A program made the position numbers and the translations under genes. Positions 14,230-21,400 of a stretch of DNA of 28,215 nucleotides are shown here, piece by piece. This stretch comes from a bacterium (GTDB lineage Bacteria > UBP7 > UBA6624): the NCBI GenBank assembly GCA_014384545.1, contig JACNFQ010000045.1, forward strand, positions 1 to 28,215, given 5' to 3'. Below the pieces are notes generated by a model. It was not told the DNA's origin and did not search any database. It saw only the letters and a program-made list of their open reading frames with translations. How positions within the stretch are numbered: the first letter of the stretch is position 1; each line of letters starts with the position of its first letter.

Positions 14230-14523
14230 TTGGACAGGTTGTCCCATTTCTTGGCGACAGATGATCCAAGAACGGGAGAGTTTGTTCGTAAAGTAGCCCC
14301 TTGGATTCCAGTGCCCTATCAAGAGCGTTTCTCCCGTTTGGCTGCCCTATGGGCGTTGTCAAAGGGAAAGTTTTCGTTGGCACAACGACTTGCGCCAGAA
14401 GATGAGGAGATTATGGCAGGTGTCCAACAAGGACTCCGAGACCGACTCGTTTCTCTTGGATTGTATCGAGCCAATCAGTTAGGACTCTCTCCACGAAAGG
14501 GAGTCAGCCAGGTTAACCACTGA
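14230..14523 (+). CDS. Hypothetical small helical protein between dnaK and the RNA methyltransferase
   Basis: A 97-residue reading frame with a TTG start 25 bases after the dnaK stop. I do not recognise it. It is predicted to be mostly helical, with mixed charge and no membrane segment (KVAPWIPVPYQERFSRLAALWALSKGKF, EEIMAGVQQGLRDRLVSLGLYRANQL). It is likely real because the only possible full-length start of the next gene is a CTG that overlaps its TGA stop (CTGA, 14520-14523), the coupled-junction form used elsewhere in these operons. The ribosome binding site is weak and other TTG or CTG starts nearby (14209, 14239, 14251) are possible. Confidence 0.55.
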   Translation: MDRLSHFLATDDPRTGEFVRKVAPWIPVPYQERFSRLAALWALSKGKFSLAQRLAPEDEEIMAGVQQGLRDRLVSLGLYRANQLGLSPRKGVSQVNH

Positions 14524-15218
14524 AGGGGGAGCAAGCACCTGCAACGCGCCGTCATTTTCAGGCTTTAAGACGGCTAAAACGGGAGCAGACCAGAAAAAAA
14601 GAAGGTCTCCTACGGGTTGAAGGACTCCGACTCTTTCAAGCCGCACTCGCCTCTGGATGGATACCCAATACCGTTCTTGCTGACCCCTCTTTGCACTTGA
14701 ACACCCCTCATCTATCGGCTCCCTCCCAACGCCTCCAAAGCTTGATGATTCAGCCTCGTCTTGAGCCAGTTGTAGCTTGGGGACCTGCCCCGGTTCCACC
14801 CCCTTTGCCCAAGGGTCGATTGCTCGTCTTGGATATCCAAGATCCCGGAAACCTAGGCACACTCATCCGATCAGCAAGGGGGCTTGGCGTAGAGGGGGTT
14901 GCTCTTCTGCCACGATGCCCTGACCTCTATAACCCCCGTGTCCTTAGAGCGTCTGCGGGCACCCTCTTTGGTTATCCCGTGGGTGCGTGGACGGAGAGTC
15001 TTCTAAAAGACCGCACCCTATTCGTAGCCGAAGCCCACGGTGGAAACCCCGTTCCTTCTCCACCGCCACAAGAGTGGCTCTTGGTCTTGGGGCATGAGAC
15101 AACAGGCACCTCTCCCCTATTCTTGGGTAGAGGTGTTTCTCTGACACTCACCTTGACCGGCGTGGAAAGTTTAGGCGTTGCCGCAGCAGGTGCAGTCTTG
15201 ATGGATCGCCTCACTTAG
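14520..15218 (+). CDS. SpoU/TrmH-family RNA methyltransferase
   Basis: A SAM-dependent SPOUT enzyme that 2'-O-methylates rRNA or tRNA. The N-terminal substrate-binding part is visible upstream of the first TTG (14691): residues RRLKREQTRKKEGLLRVEGL match the family opening (kl..kk.R...g.f.veG), so the true start must be upstream. The frame opens at 14517 and contains no ATG, GTG or TTG before 14691; the CTG at 14520, overlapping the previous stop as CTGA, is the best start (232 residues). Motif 1 is VLDIQDPGNLGTLIRSARGLG, motif 2 LLVLGHETTGTSP, and motif 3 reads GVESLGVAAAGAVLMDRL, where the usual SLN has Gly for Asn. It could be a TrmH or 23S rRNA Gm2251-type enzyme; the target cannot be told. 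Confidence 0.88.
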   Translation: MKGEQAPATRRHFQALRRLKREQTRKKEGLLRVEGLRLFQAALASGWIPNTVLADPSLHLNTPHLSAPSQRLQSLMIQPRLEPVVAWGPAPVPPPLPKGRLLVLDIQDPGNLGTLIRSARGLGVEGVALLPRCPDLYNPRVLRASAGTLFGYPVGAWTESLLKDRTLFVAEAHGGNPVPSPPPQEWLLVLGHETTGTSPLFLGRGVSLTLTLTGVESLGVAAAGAVLMDRLT

Positions 15219-15230
15219 TCGTTTAGACAG

Positions 15231-15236
15231 TATAAT
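15231..15236 (+). promoter_or_regulatory. -10 element of the rpsF operon promoter
   Basis: A perfect TATAAT lies 13 bases after the stop of the RNA methyltransferase gene, giving a leader of about 65 bases before rpsF. No good -35 box stands 17 bases upstream. The leader contains a clear ribosome binding site (GGGAGG, about 15291-15297, ten bases before the ATG). I see no S6:S18 binding hairpin in it. Confidence 0.5.
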
Positions 15237-15307
15237 AGCGTTGCCTTTTTTGCGTAGGAACGGTTAGGACCTATGCCACAGACCATAAAAAGGGAGGTTT
15301 AGTTTAG

Positions 15308-15901
15308 ATGTCTTATCAGTTTCCAGATCCGGTAGCGATGCCGCGCGTCTACGAGTTGGCGCTTATTCTGACACCAGACCCCAAGAGAAAGGAGAGCGTA
15401 GAGGAACGCATTGATGGCGTCCTTTCCACCGCCAAAGGGAAGATACATGAGAAGCATGATTGGGGTTCTCGTCGCCTAGCCTATCCGGTTCAACGAGAAG
15501 ATGAAGGGCACTACCTCTTTTATCAGGTCTCTTTGGTTCCTTCATCGGTACCAGGGTTAGAAAAGAGTTTGGCTGAAGATGAAGAGGTCTTGCGATTTGT
15601 CATCTTTCTGAACGATACTTTCGTGATTCCCTCCGACGAGGGTCCCCCAACGCCCAGACAGGATGCGGGGCCCAGACCCTCACCAGTGGTAACCCCCAAA
15701 TCCGAAGAGGGAGGAGAGGATACCCCAGAAAGGGTCGAGGGAGAGCCCGAAAGTACGGGTTCTGGTGAGGACGATTCTGAACCTGAACCCAAGAATGGGG
15801 ACTCTCCAGAAGGTCCTGAAGAGACCACACCAAATACTGAGTCTTTAGATGAGGATACAGAACCATCCCCTGAAGAGCCAGAAGAAGAGAAGGAGGCTTA
15901 G
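15308..15901 (+). CDS. rpsF: 30S ribosomal protein S6 with long acidic C-terminal tail
   Basis: The first ~105 residues are the S6 fold: MPRVYELALILTPD (YE.m.il.P), GKIHEKHDWGSRRLAYPVQREDEGHYLF (the conserved W-G-R-LAY-I segment) and RFVIFLNDTF. S6 binds S18 in the 30S platform. From residue 109 to 197 the protein continues as a low-complexity tail rich in Glu, Asp, Pro, Ser and Gly; by my count about 31 of 89 residues are acidic and six are basic. Standard S6 proteins end near 100-135 residues, and in E. coli RimK adds glutamates post-translationally; here an acidic tail is encoded. The start is the ATG at 15308, which has the better ribosome binding site; a second ATG follows ten codons later. 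rpsR follows with no gap; the usual ssb between them is missing. Confidence 0.95.
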   Translation: MSYQFPDPVAMPRVYELALILTPDPKRKESVEERIDGVLSTAKGKIHEKHDWGSRRLAYPVQREDEGHYLFYQVSLVPSSVPGLEKSLAEDEEVLRFVIFLNDTFVIPSDEGPPTPRQDAGPRPSPVVTPKSEEGGEDTPERVEGEPESTGSGEDDSEPEPKNGDSPEGPEETTPNTESLDEDTEPSPEEPEEEKEA

Positions 15902-16210
15902 ATGCCCAGAATCACCCACCCAACGCGTGCCCTTCGGAAGAAGAAGATGGCACAGAGATTTCGGAGCCGACGAGGTCGTAAACCTCAACGCCCTCGTCTC
16001 ATTGAAGAACCTATTGATTACAAGAACATTGCGCTTCTACGGACTTTTCTCAATCTTCGCTGGGCACTCAAACCGAGGCGACATACACGCCTTTCGCGGT
16101 CCCAACATGCAGAAGTCGTTCTCGCTGTCAAACGAGCACGCTCGTTGGCTTTGCTTCCCTACCACCAGCACCACGAAGCTTATGGTCTGAACTTCCTGCC
16201 GCGCCGATGA
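15902..16210 (+). CDS. rpsR: 30S ribosomal protein S18
   Basis: A 102-residue basic protein with the S18 core: PIDYKNIALLRTFLN (idYkd...L..fl), ALKPRRHTRLSRSQHAEVVLAVKRARSLALLPY (kI.prR.TGls.k.QR.l..aIkrAR.laLlPy). The conserved G-x-I and TG of that segment are replaced (RHTRLS), so it is somewhat divergent. A basic N-terminal extension (MPRITHPTRALRKKKMAQRFRS) precedes it. It starts directly after the rpsF stop and overlaps rplI by ATGA, in the classic rpsF-rpsR-rplI cluster. Confidence 0.95.
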   Translation: MPRITHPTRALRKKKMAQRFRSRRGRKPQRPRLIEEPIDYKNIALLRTFLNLRWALKPRRHTRLSRSQHAEVVLAVKRARSLALLPYHQHHEAYGLNFLPRR

Positions 16211-16653
16211 AACTTATCCTTCTTACTGCTGTCCCGGGATTGGGCGACCAAGGAGACGTTGTGGAGTCCAAGGCGGGATATGCTCAGAACCACCTTCTCC
16301 CTAAGGGACTTGCTTTACGGGCAACGCCCGAACTGATTGCTTCCCGTAAGGATCTTATCGCTTCTCGGGAACGAGAAGAAGATCTCGTGGTCGCTGCTAG
16401 AGTCGCTTTACATGAGGCTGTGTTGGCTTTGCCAGCCAACATCCGAATTAAAGCCAAGGCGGGGCCTACGGGGCGACTATTCGGTGCTGTCAATCGGCGT
16501 CAAGTCGCCACTGCCCTTTCACGTGTTACGGGTTTGGATGTGGAGAGGGGAGCTTTGAAGATGAACCCTGCTCGTGAGACTGGAGAGCACACCGTTCTCC
16601 TCGTCTTGCCAGACCTTCCCGAGATTTCTTTGGTTCTTGAGGTTTTTGACTAA
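16207..16653 (+). CDS. rplI: 50S ribosomal protein L9
   Basis: The 148-residue protein shows the N-terminal L9 domain (MKLILLTAVPGLGDQGDVVESKAGYAQNHLLPKGLA, normally kVILledV.glGkkGdvv.Vk.GYarNfLiPkg.A), the connecting helix (RKDLIASREREED) and the C-terminal domain (GPTGRLFGAVNRRQVATAL, normally geegKLFGsVt..dIa). It binds 23S rRNA near the base of the L1 stalk. The ATG overlaps the rpsR stop (16207-16210). Confidence 0.97.
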   Translation: MKLILLTAVPGLGDQGDVVESKAGYAQNHLLPKGLALRATPELIASRKDLIASREREEDLVVAARVALHEAVLALPANIRIKAKAGPTGRLFGAVNRRQVATALSRVTGLDVERGALKMNPARETGEHTVLLVLPDLPEISLVLEVFD

Positions 16654-18064
16654 GCCCCCTTCCTCTTCAGCCCCTCCCCACGACCCTCAGGCGGAAGCGT
16701 ATGTCCTTTCTGCCTATTTGACGGGTCGTGCTGACTTGATTGAGGATGCGGACATCCACCCAAAACCAGAGTGGTTCTATGAATCTACCCATCGGGAGAT
16801 TTTCATGGCGATCCACCACCTCCATCACCACGGGTCTTCAACGGATGGTGTGACGGTCGCCCATAGACTGAGAGAGACCGACTCTCTCAAGCGTGCTGGA
16901 GGGGAGAACAAGATTGCACTCTTGACAGAGGCTTTCCCTACAGCAACTCAGATCCGTGGCCACCTGAAGATTCTCAAGGATTACCACACCCGCCGTGGGC
17001 TCCTAAAAGTAGGTGTGGTCATTACTGAAGAAGCTAAGAAAACTTCATCTTCAATTCGGGACCTTCTTTCGCACGCCGAAGAAGAGATTATGTCTGTTTC
17101 GGATACCAATCTGGGGACAAAATCCCATGATGTCATTGATCTTCTAGGTGAGAAGAGCGACAGTTTATCTGGGACACCCGACTTGTCGGGGGTCTTAGAA
17201 GGTAGAGAATGTGATTACGGTCAACTGAATACTCTCTTGGGTGGATTCCGACCATCTAACCTCGTCATTCTCGCCTCTAGACCTGGAGAGGGAAAGACCT
17301 CCCTAGCTATCAATCTGGCATTCCAAGTGGGGTATCGCTCTCAACATCCCGTCCTTTTCTGTTCTCTAGAAATGACCCATTCGGAACTGATGAATCGGTT
17401 GATAGCGAGCGAATGCACTCGTTTGGTCGATTTCCCCCCTTCCGATGGCTCCATCAGACCACAACCAATGCCCCTAAGCACCCTTTATGAAGCGCTGATT
17501 GCCAACGGGTTCCAATCAGATGTTCAAGAGGCCTATTTGGATGCCTTGATGAACAATAGGGTTGCATCCCGCTCTGATATTCTCCATATCATCGACAAAC
17601 CCGACCTTGATGTCACCGAAATGCACATCCATGCTCGGAGGCTAAAGAAGAAGTCGGGGAGGGTGGGGATGGTCGTCGTGGATTACTTACAGCTCGTCCG
17701 TGCCCCTTCAGTCTTGCGGCGGGGAGGAAAACGGTATGAAGAAGTGGGAGAGGTATCTCGTAGCTTGAAGAAGATGGCGAAGGAACTTGAGTGTCCCGTC
17801 CTAGCTATTTGTCAGCTTTCACGAGAAATCGAGAAGAGAGAAGATAAGCGCCCACTCCTTTCTGACTTGCGAGAGAGTGGTTCGTTGGAACAAGATGCCG
17901 ATAGCGTAATCTTTCTCCATGATCCCTCATACGGCAACCGAGCAACGGAACGTCCCGATTCCTCAAACATCGAGTTGGTGGTGCTCAAGAATCGCCACGG
18001 GAAAACGGGGCGTGTCAAACTCACTTTTGATCGCCCCCACCAACGTTTCAAGCCCAACGATTAG
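16646..18064 (+). CDS. dnaB: Replicative DNA helicase DnaB
   Basis: The hexameric 5'-3' fork helicase. The N-terminal domain begins PPHDPQAEAYVLSAYL (normally PP.s.eAE.svLG..l) with FYESTHREIFMAI; the RecA-like domain has LNTLLGGFRPSNLVILASRPGEGKTSLAINLAF (Walker A lysine near residue 217), FCSLEMTHSELMNRL, RVGMVVVDYLQLV (Walker B), AICQLSREIEKREDKRPLLSDLRESGSLEQDADSVIFLHD and a terminal GKTGRVKLTFDRPHQRF. About 472 residues, usual length. The frame is open back to a GTG at 16574, but that part lies in rplI and lacks homology; a TTG at 16646 or 16637 overlapping the rplI end is more likely. rplI-dnaB is a conserved pair. It would be loaded with the help of the helicase-dead PriA. Confidence 0.95.
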   Translation: MTKPPSSSAPPHDPQAEAYVLSAYLTGRADLIEDADIHPKPEWFYESTHREIFMAIHHLHHHGSSTDGVTVAHRLRETDSLKRAGGENKIALLTEAFPTATQIRGHLKILKDYHTRRGLLKVGVVITEEAKKTSSSIRDLLSHAEEEIMSVSDTNLGTKSHDVIDLLGEKSDSLSGTPDLSGVLEGRECDYGQLNTLLGGFRPSNLVILASRPGEGKTSLAINLAFQVGYRSQHPVLFCSLEMTHSELMNRLIASECTRLVDFPPSDGSIRPQPMPLSTLYEALIANGFQSDVQEAYLDALMNNRVASRSDILHIIDKPDLDVTEMHIHARRLKKKSGRVGMVVVDYLQLVRAPSVLRRGGKRYEEVGEVSRSLKKMAKELECPVLAICQLSREIEKREDKRPLLSDLRESGSLEQDADSVIFLHDPSYGNRATERPDSSNIELVVLKNRHGKTGRVKLTFDRPHQRFKPND

Positions 18065-19285
18065 ATGAGGGTTGCTGTTGTAGGTAGTGGTGGGCGTGAA
18101 GATGCGATGGGATGGGCACTTGCCCGACATGGTCATCAAGTCTCTATCGCCCCAGGAAATGGAGGTTCTCGTCCGTGGAACTCTATACCCCCTACTTGCG
18201 AGGCTTTGGTTGACTACGACTTGGTCGTAATCGGTCCCGAGCAACCCTTGGCGGATGGTCTAGCCGATGACTTGCGTGCCCAAGGAACGACCGTGTTTGG
18301 GGCAGGAAAAAAGGCTGCTCTCCTTGAGTCCAGCAAAGCATTTGCACGAGATTTTTGCAGACGGAATGAGATTCCTTCCCCCCAAAATGAGACCTTCGAT
18401 TCTCTCTCTCTAGCATTGAGACATATCGATTCAACGGTTGGCCCTTGGTTTATCAAAGCCTCGGGGCTTGCTGGTGGGAAGGGGGCATTGCCTGCCCCTG
18501 ACGTCCCCACGGCAAAGGGACATTTACGCCACCTCATGGAAGGAGGTCTGGGGCATGCCGGGGAGGTCGTCGTCATTGAAAGTTGGGAAGAAGGACCAGA
18601 GATCTCTCTCCACTTGGTTTTGGGTGGTGAAGGAGAGCCTGGTCATTTTCCGTTTGCCCGAGACCATAAGAGGGCATATGACGACGATAGGGGACCAAAT
18701 ACTGGCGGTATGGGGGCTTTCGCCCCCCTCCCCCCCAAAGAGTCTGAACAGATTGGAGCTGAAATCAAATCGATCATGTCAAGAATCGTAGCGGGGATAG
18801 AGAGAGAGGGGATCGATTTTCGAGGCGTCCTCTTCCCTGGATTCATCCTGACTCCGGAGGGTCCTAAACTCCTAGAGTTTAATGTGCGTTTTGGTGACCC
18901 AGAAACTGAGGTGCTTTTCCCCTTGCTTCGGGGAGACCCTGCCGAATGGATGGTTGCGGCCGCTACAGGAAGTGGTCTTGCCCAGCCCCAGTTTTCTTCT
19001 CTCTCTGCCCTAACTGTCATCTTAGCTTCCAACGGATACCCGGAACATCCCGTGAGCGGCATTCCTCTCCCCCCCCTTCCTCGCCCCGGAGAACCGGACG
19101 GAAAATCAGCCCTCATCTTCCAAGCGGGAACGAAGCGGGACGGTGAAGATCTTCTCTCTTCGGGTGGTCGCATCTTAGCTGTAACGGGTTTGGGGAAAAC
19201 CCTTGCGGACGCAAAATCAATAGCCTACAATGCCATTCGCCCCTTGGCTGTTTCAGGAACGAGATTTCGGGAGGATATTGGCTGA
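18065..19285 (+). CDS. purD: Phosphoribosylamine-glycine ligase
   Basis: The second step of purine synthesis (ATP-grasp ligase). The 406-residue product has the N-terminal VAVVGSGGREDAMGWALA, LVVIGPEQPLADGLADDL, FGAGKKAALLESSKAFARDFCRR, the ATP-grasp region FIKASGLAGGKGALPA (normally KADGLAaGKGV; Asp replaced by Ser), HKRAYDDDRGPNTGGMGAFAP and FRGVLFPGFILTPEGPKLLEFNVRFGDPETEVLFPLL. Start: an ATG directly after the dnaB stop. The length is slightly below the usual ~425. Placement after dnaB and before a DUF3006 gene is not a standard purine context. Confidence 0.96.
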   Translation: MRVAVVGSGGREDAMGWALARHGHQVSIAPGNGGSRPWNSIPPTCEALVDYDLVVIGPEQPLADGLADDLRAQGTTVFGAGKKAALLESSKAFARDFCRRNEIPSPQNETFDSLSLALRHIDSTVGPWFIKASGLAGGKGALPAPDVPTAKGHLRHLMEGGLGHAGEVVVIESWEEGPEISLHLVLGGEGEPGHFPFARDHKRAYDDDRGPNTGGMGAFAPLPPKESEQIGAEIKSIMSRIVAGIEREGIDFRGVLFPGFILTPEGPKLLEFNVRFGDPETEVLFPLLRGDPAEWMVAAATGSGLAQPQFSSLSALTVILASNGYPEHPVSGIPLPPLPRPGEPDGKSALIFQAGTKRDGEDLLSSGGRILAVTGLGKTLADAKSIAYNAIRPLAVSGTRFREDIG

Positions 19286-19500
19286 TGAATACCTATGTTG
19301 TCGTTGATACAGTTGAAGGGGCATGGGCTGTTCTAGAACTACCACAAGGAGACCGCATCGATTGGCCCCTCTCTTCTCTCCCACCTAGCACGAAAGAAGG
19401 TTCTGTACTACGCCTCAACTTAACTTTGGACTTGGAGGAGGAAGCGCGTCGCCGTGCCGAAGCTCTTCGGCTGGCAGAAGAAGCTAGAAAGCGTAGATGA
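19285..19500 (+). CDS. DUF3006-family small protein
   Basis: A 71-residue protein: a short beta-barrel-like N-terminus (VVDTVEGAWAVLELPQGDRIDWPLSSLPPSTKEGSVLRLNL) followed by a charged helix (EEEARRRAEALRLAEEARKRR). The opening (vvdriEg..avle......i.lPls.LP...kEGdvl.i) is that of DUF3006 (PF11213), proteins of unknown role often encoded next to a ComEC-like MBL hydrolase, exactly as here. Its ATG shares one base with the purD stop (TGATG), and the next gene overlaps by ATGA. Confidence 0.85.
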   Translation: MNTYVVVDTVEGAWAVLELPQGDRIDWPLSSLPPSTKEGSVLRLNLTLDLEEEARRRAEALRLAEEARKRR

Positions 19501-20393
19501 ATAGGTTTCTTCTCCTCCTCCTTTCGGTTCTATCACTTGGGTGGGCTCTTGCTCCCCTTCCTACTGCCGCGCCTGACCATCCCTCTTTTTCGATCACTTT
19601 CTTAGATGTAGGGCAAGGAGACGCGATTCTCCTTCTTTCGGAGGGTCATGCCTTGGTGGTAGATGCTGGGCGAAAAAACGCATCTGTCCCTTCAAGAATG
19701 AGAGCTCTTTTGAGGGGCGCCCAAGTGGACTATGTCGTTGCCACCCATGCAGATGGCGACCATATTGGAGGGATGGAGGGATTCCTTTCCGAACACCCAA
19801 AGACGACTTTCTTTGAGCCAGGAAAGAGCCATACCACCTCGCAATGGCTCTCTTTGATGGGGTTCTTGGCGACAGGGAATCATGAGATTTCTACCCGCCT
19901 ACCTTCCACTCAGCCTCGTTGGGTTGGAAACACCCAAGTTACTCTATTCCCTCCCCCAAAACCTAGCCTAGGAGTGAGCCTGAACGAAAATGGCATTCTC
20001 ATCGGTATTCGTATGGGGGGATGGCGCGTTCTTCTCCCGGGAGACGCAGGTGAAAAGCGAGAACATCGCTTGTTGGCGAATCAGACCTTGCGTCACTTTT
20101 TGCCCGAGAGCGATTCACTTTCACTGTTGGCGATGGGGCACCATGGGAGTCGCACTTCCACATCCTCAAGATGGTTGGATGCTCTCCAGCCACTCGCGGT
20201 TGCCTGTTCTGCGGGGTATGAGAATCGGTATGGTCACCCTCATCAAGAAACGATTGACCGCCTTGATGCGCGCCAGATTCCTTGGTTTTGTACCGCCGAC
20301 GAGGGGACCTTGCACTATCGGTTTGATTCCGAAGGACTTTCTGTTCAGACTGATGAACATCCTCTCTGGAACAACTTAGCACTTTCGCCATGA
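19497..20393 (+). CDS. Exported ComEC/Rec2-like MBL-fold hydrolase
   Basis: The 298-residue protein begins with a signal peptide or membrane anchor (MNRFLLLLLSVLSLGWALAPLP) followed by a metallo-beta-lactamase domain related to the C-terminal part of ComEC: FLDVGQGDAILL, ALVVDAGRK, VVATHADGDHIGGMEGF (metal ligands His84, Asp86, Asp88, His89), VLLPGDAG, LAMGHHGSRTSTS and SAGYENRYGHPH. All expected metal-binding positions are present. ComEC's membrane channel domain is absent, so this is the free-standing form, which may act as a nuclease or phosphodiesterase outside the membrane. It is paired with DUF3006 upstream and overlaps holA (ATGA) downstream. Confidence 0.9.
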   Translation: MNRFLLLLLSVLSLGWALAPLPTAAPDHPSFSITFLDVGQGDAILLLSEGHALVVDAGRKNASVPSRMRALLRGAQVDYVVATHADGDHIGGMEGFLSEHPKTTFFEPGKSHTTSQWLSLMGFLATGNHEISTRLPSTQPRWVGNTQVTLFPPPKPSLGVSLNENGILIGIRMGGWRVLLPGDAGEKREHRLLANQTLRHFLPESDSLSLLAMGHHGSRTSTSSRWLDALQPLAVACSAGYENRYGHPHQETIDRLDARQIPWFCTADEGTLHYRFDSEGLSVQTDEHPLWNNLALSP

Positions 20394-21400
20394 TTCATCT
20401 CTTATTAGGAGATCATTACTTGGTGGGAGAAGCGAGGCGTTCCCTTCGAGCTAGGTCGGGGCTTCAACCCTCGGACATTGCCACCCTTTCTGCTCAAGAG
20501 ATTGCGAGTGATTCGTTGTTGGGGGTAGAGACTCGTCTCAACCAAACAGCGATGTTTGGCCCACCTCCTTGGGTGGAAACGACTGAAATTGCTCAACTCC
20601 TAACAGAGATTTCCAGAGAGGACGACTTGGGGCGTTTGGGACGGAATCGGTTGAGTCGCCTTCTCCAAGATCCCCCCGAAGGCACTTGGATTTTGACCCA
20701 AGAAGTGCATCTCCCTAGACGGGGACCTTTCCGAACGCAAACTGCATTCTTGAAGGCGGTGGGTTCCACCTCAACCTTCTTGAGTGATGCCTCTTTTAGT
20801 CTACAACGATTTGACCTTCCCAAAAACAGGAGGGGGCAGCCTGATTACCCTTCTTTTTTTGGGGAGGAACTCAAAAAACATGGACTCAGCTTTGACCCTT
20901 CCTTCCTCCAGCAAGGGGTTGAACGGCTGGGTTCGGATACAGCTTCTCTGGTTCAGGGTGCAAAAACCCTCTCCCTCCTGGTCTGGCCCCAAAAGACGCT
21001 TTCAACGACCCACCTCTCTTCCCTCCCGCAATCCGGAGCGGGAACGGTCTTTCGCCTCGTGGACTTTATTCTAGATGGAGCGCCTAGGGAGAGCCACTTG
21101 CTTCTGAATAAACTGAGGAAGGGAGGAAGCGAACCGATGATGGTACTGGGGTGGATCGTGGCTGAGTGGCGTCGGCTTGCGCTCGCATTGGATCCCCTAG
21201 ATGCAGGGGGCCTCCGCGATGCTCTAGGTCCCCGTATGGGGTGGAAAGGAACCCATCTAAAAAAGCGTGCCCGTCATGCTGGCTTGGACTCTATCCGGGA
21301 TGGTTTTTCGTACCTAGCAAAAACCGATTTGTCCCTAAAGACAACCGATTCTGATCCTTGGGGACTCTTATCAACTCTCCTCTACAATCTCACGCCATGA
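20390..21400 (+). CDS. holA: DNA polymerase III delta subunit
   Basis: The clamp-loader subunit that opens the beta clamp. The 336-residue protein matches PF06144 in outline: an N-terminal IHLLLGDHYLVGEARRSL (normally y.l.G.E.~l....), a middle part with LGVETRLNQTAMFGPPPWVET and EGTWILTQEVHL, a FLPKN-like linker, and a C-terminal three-helix region TVFRLVDFILDGAPRESHLLLNKLRKGGSEPMMVLGWIVAEWRRLA, which is the most typical segment. The rest is divergent. The ATG overlaps the preceding stop by ATGA, and asnS overlaps its end by ATGA. Confidence 0.85.
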   Translation: MIHLLLGDHYLVGEARRSLRARSGLQPSDIATLSAQEIASDSLLGVETRLNQTAMFGPPPWVETTEIAQLLTEISREDDLGRLGRNRLSRLLQDPPEGTWILTQEVHLPRRGPFRTQTAFLKAVGSTSTFLSDASFSLQRFDLPKNRRGQPDYPSFFGEELKKHGLSFDPSFLQQGVERLGSDTASLVQGAKTLSLLVWPQKTLSTTHLSSLPQSGAGTVFRLVDFILDGAPRESHLLLNKLRKGGSEPMMVLGWIVAEWRRLALALDPLDAGGLRDALGPRMGWKGTHLKKRARHAGLDSIRDGFSYLAKTDLSLKTTDSDPWGLLSTLLYNLTP

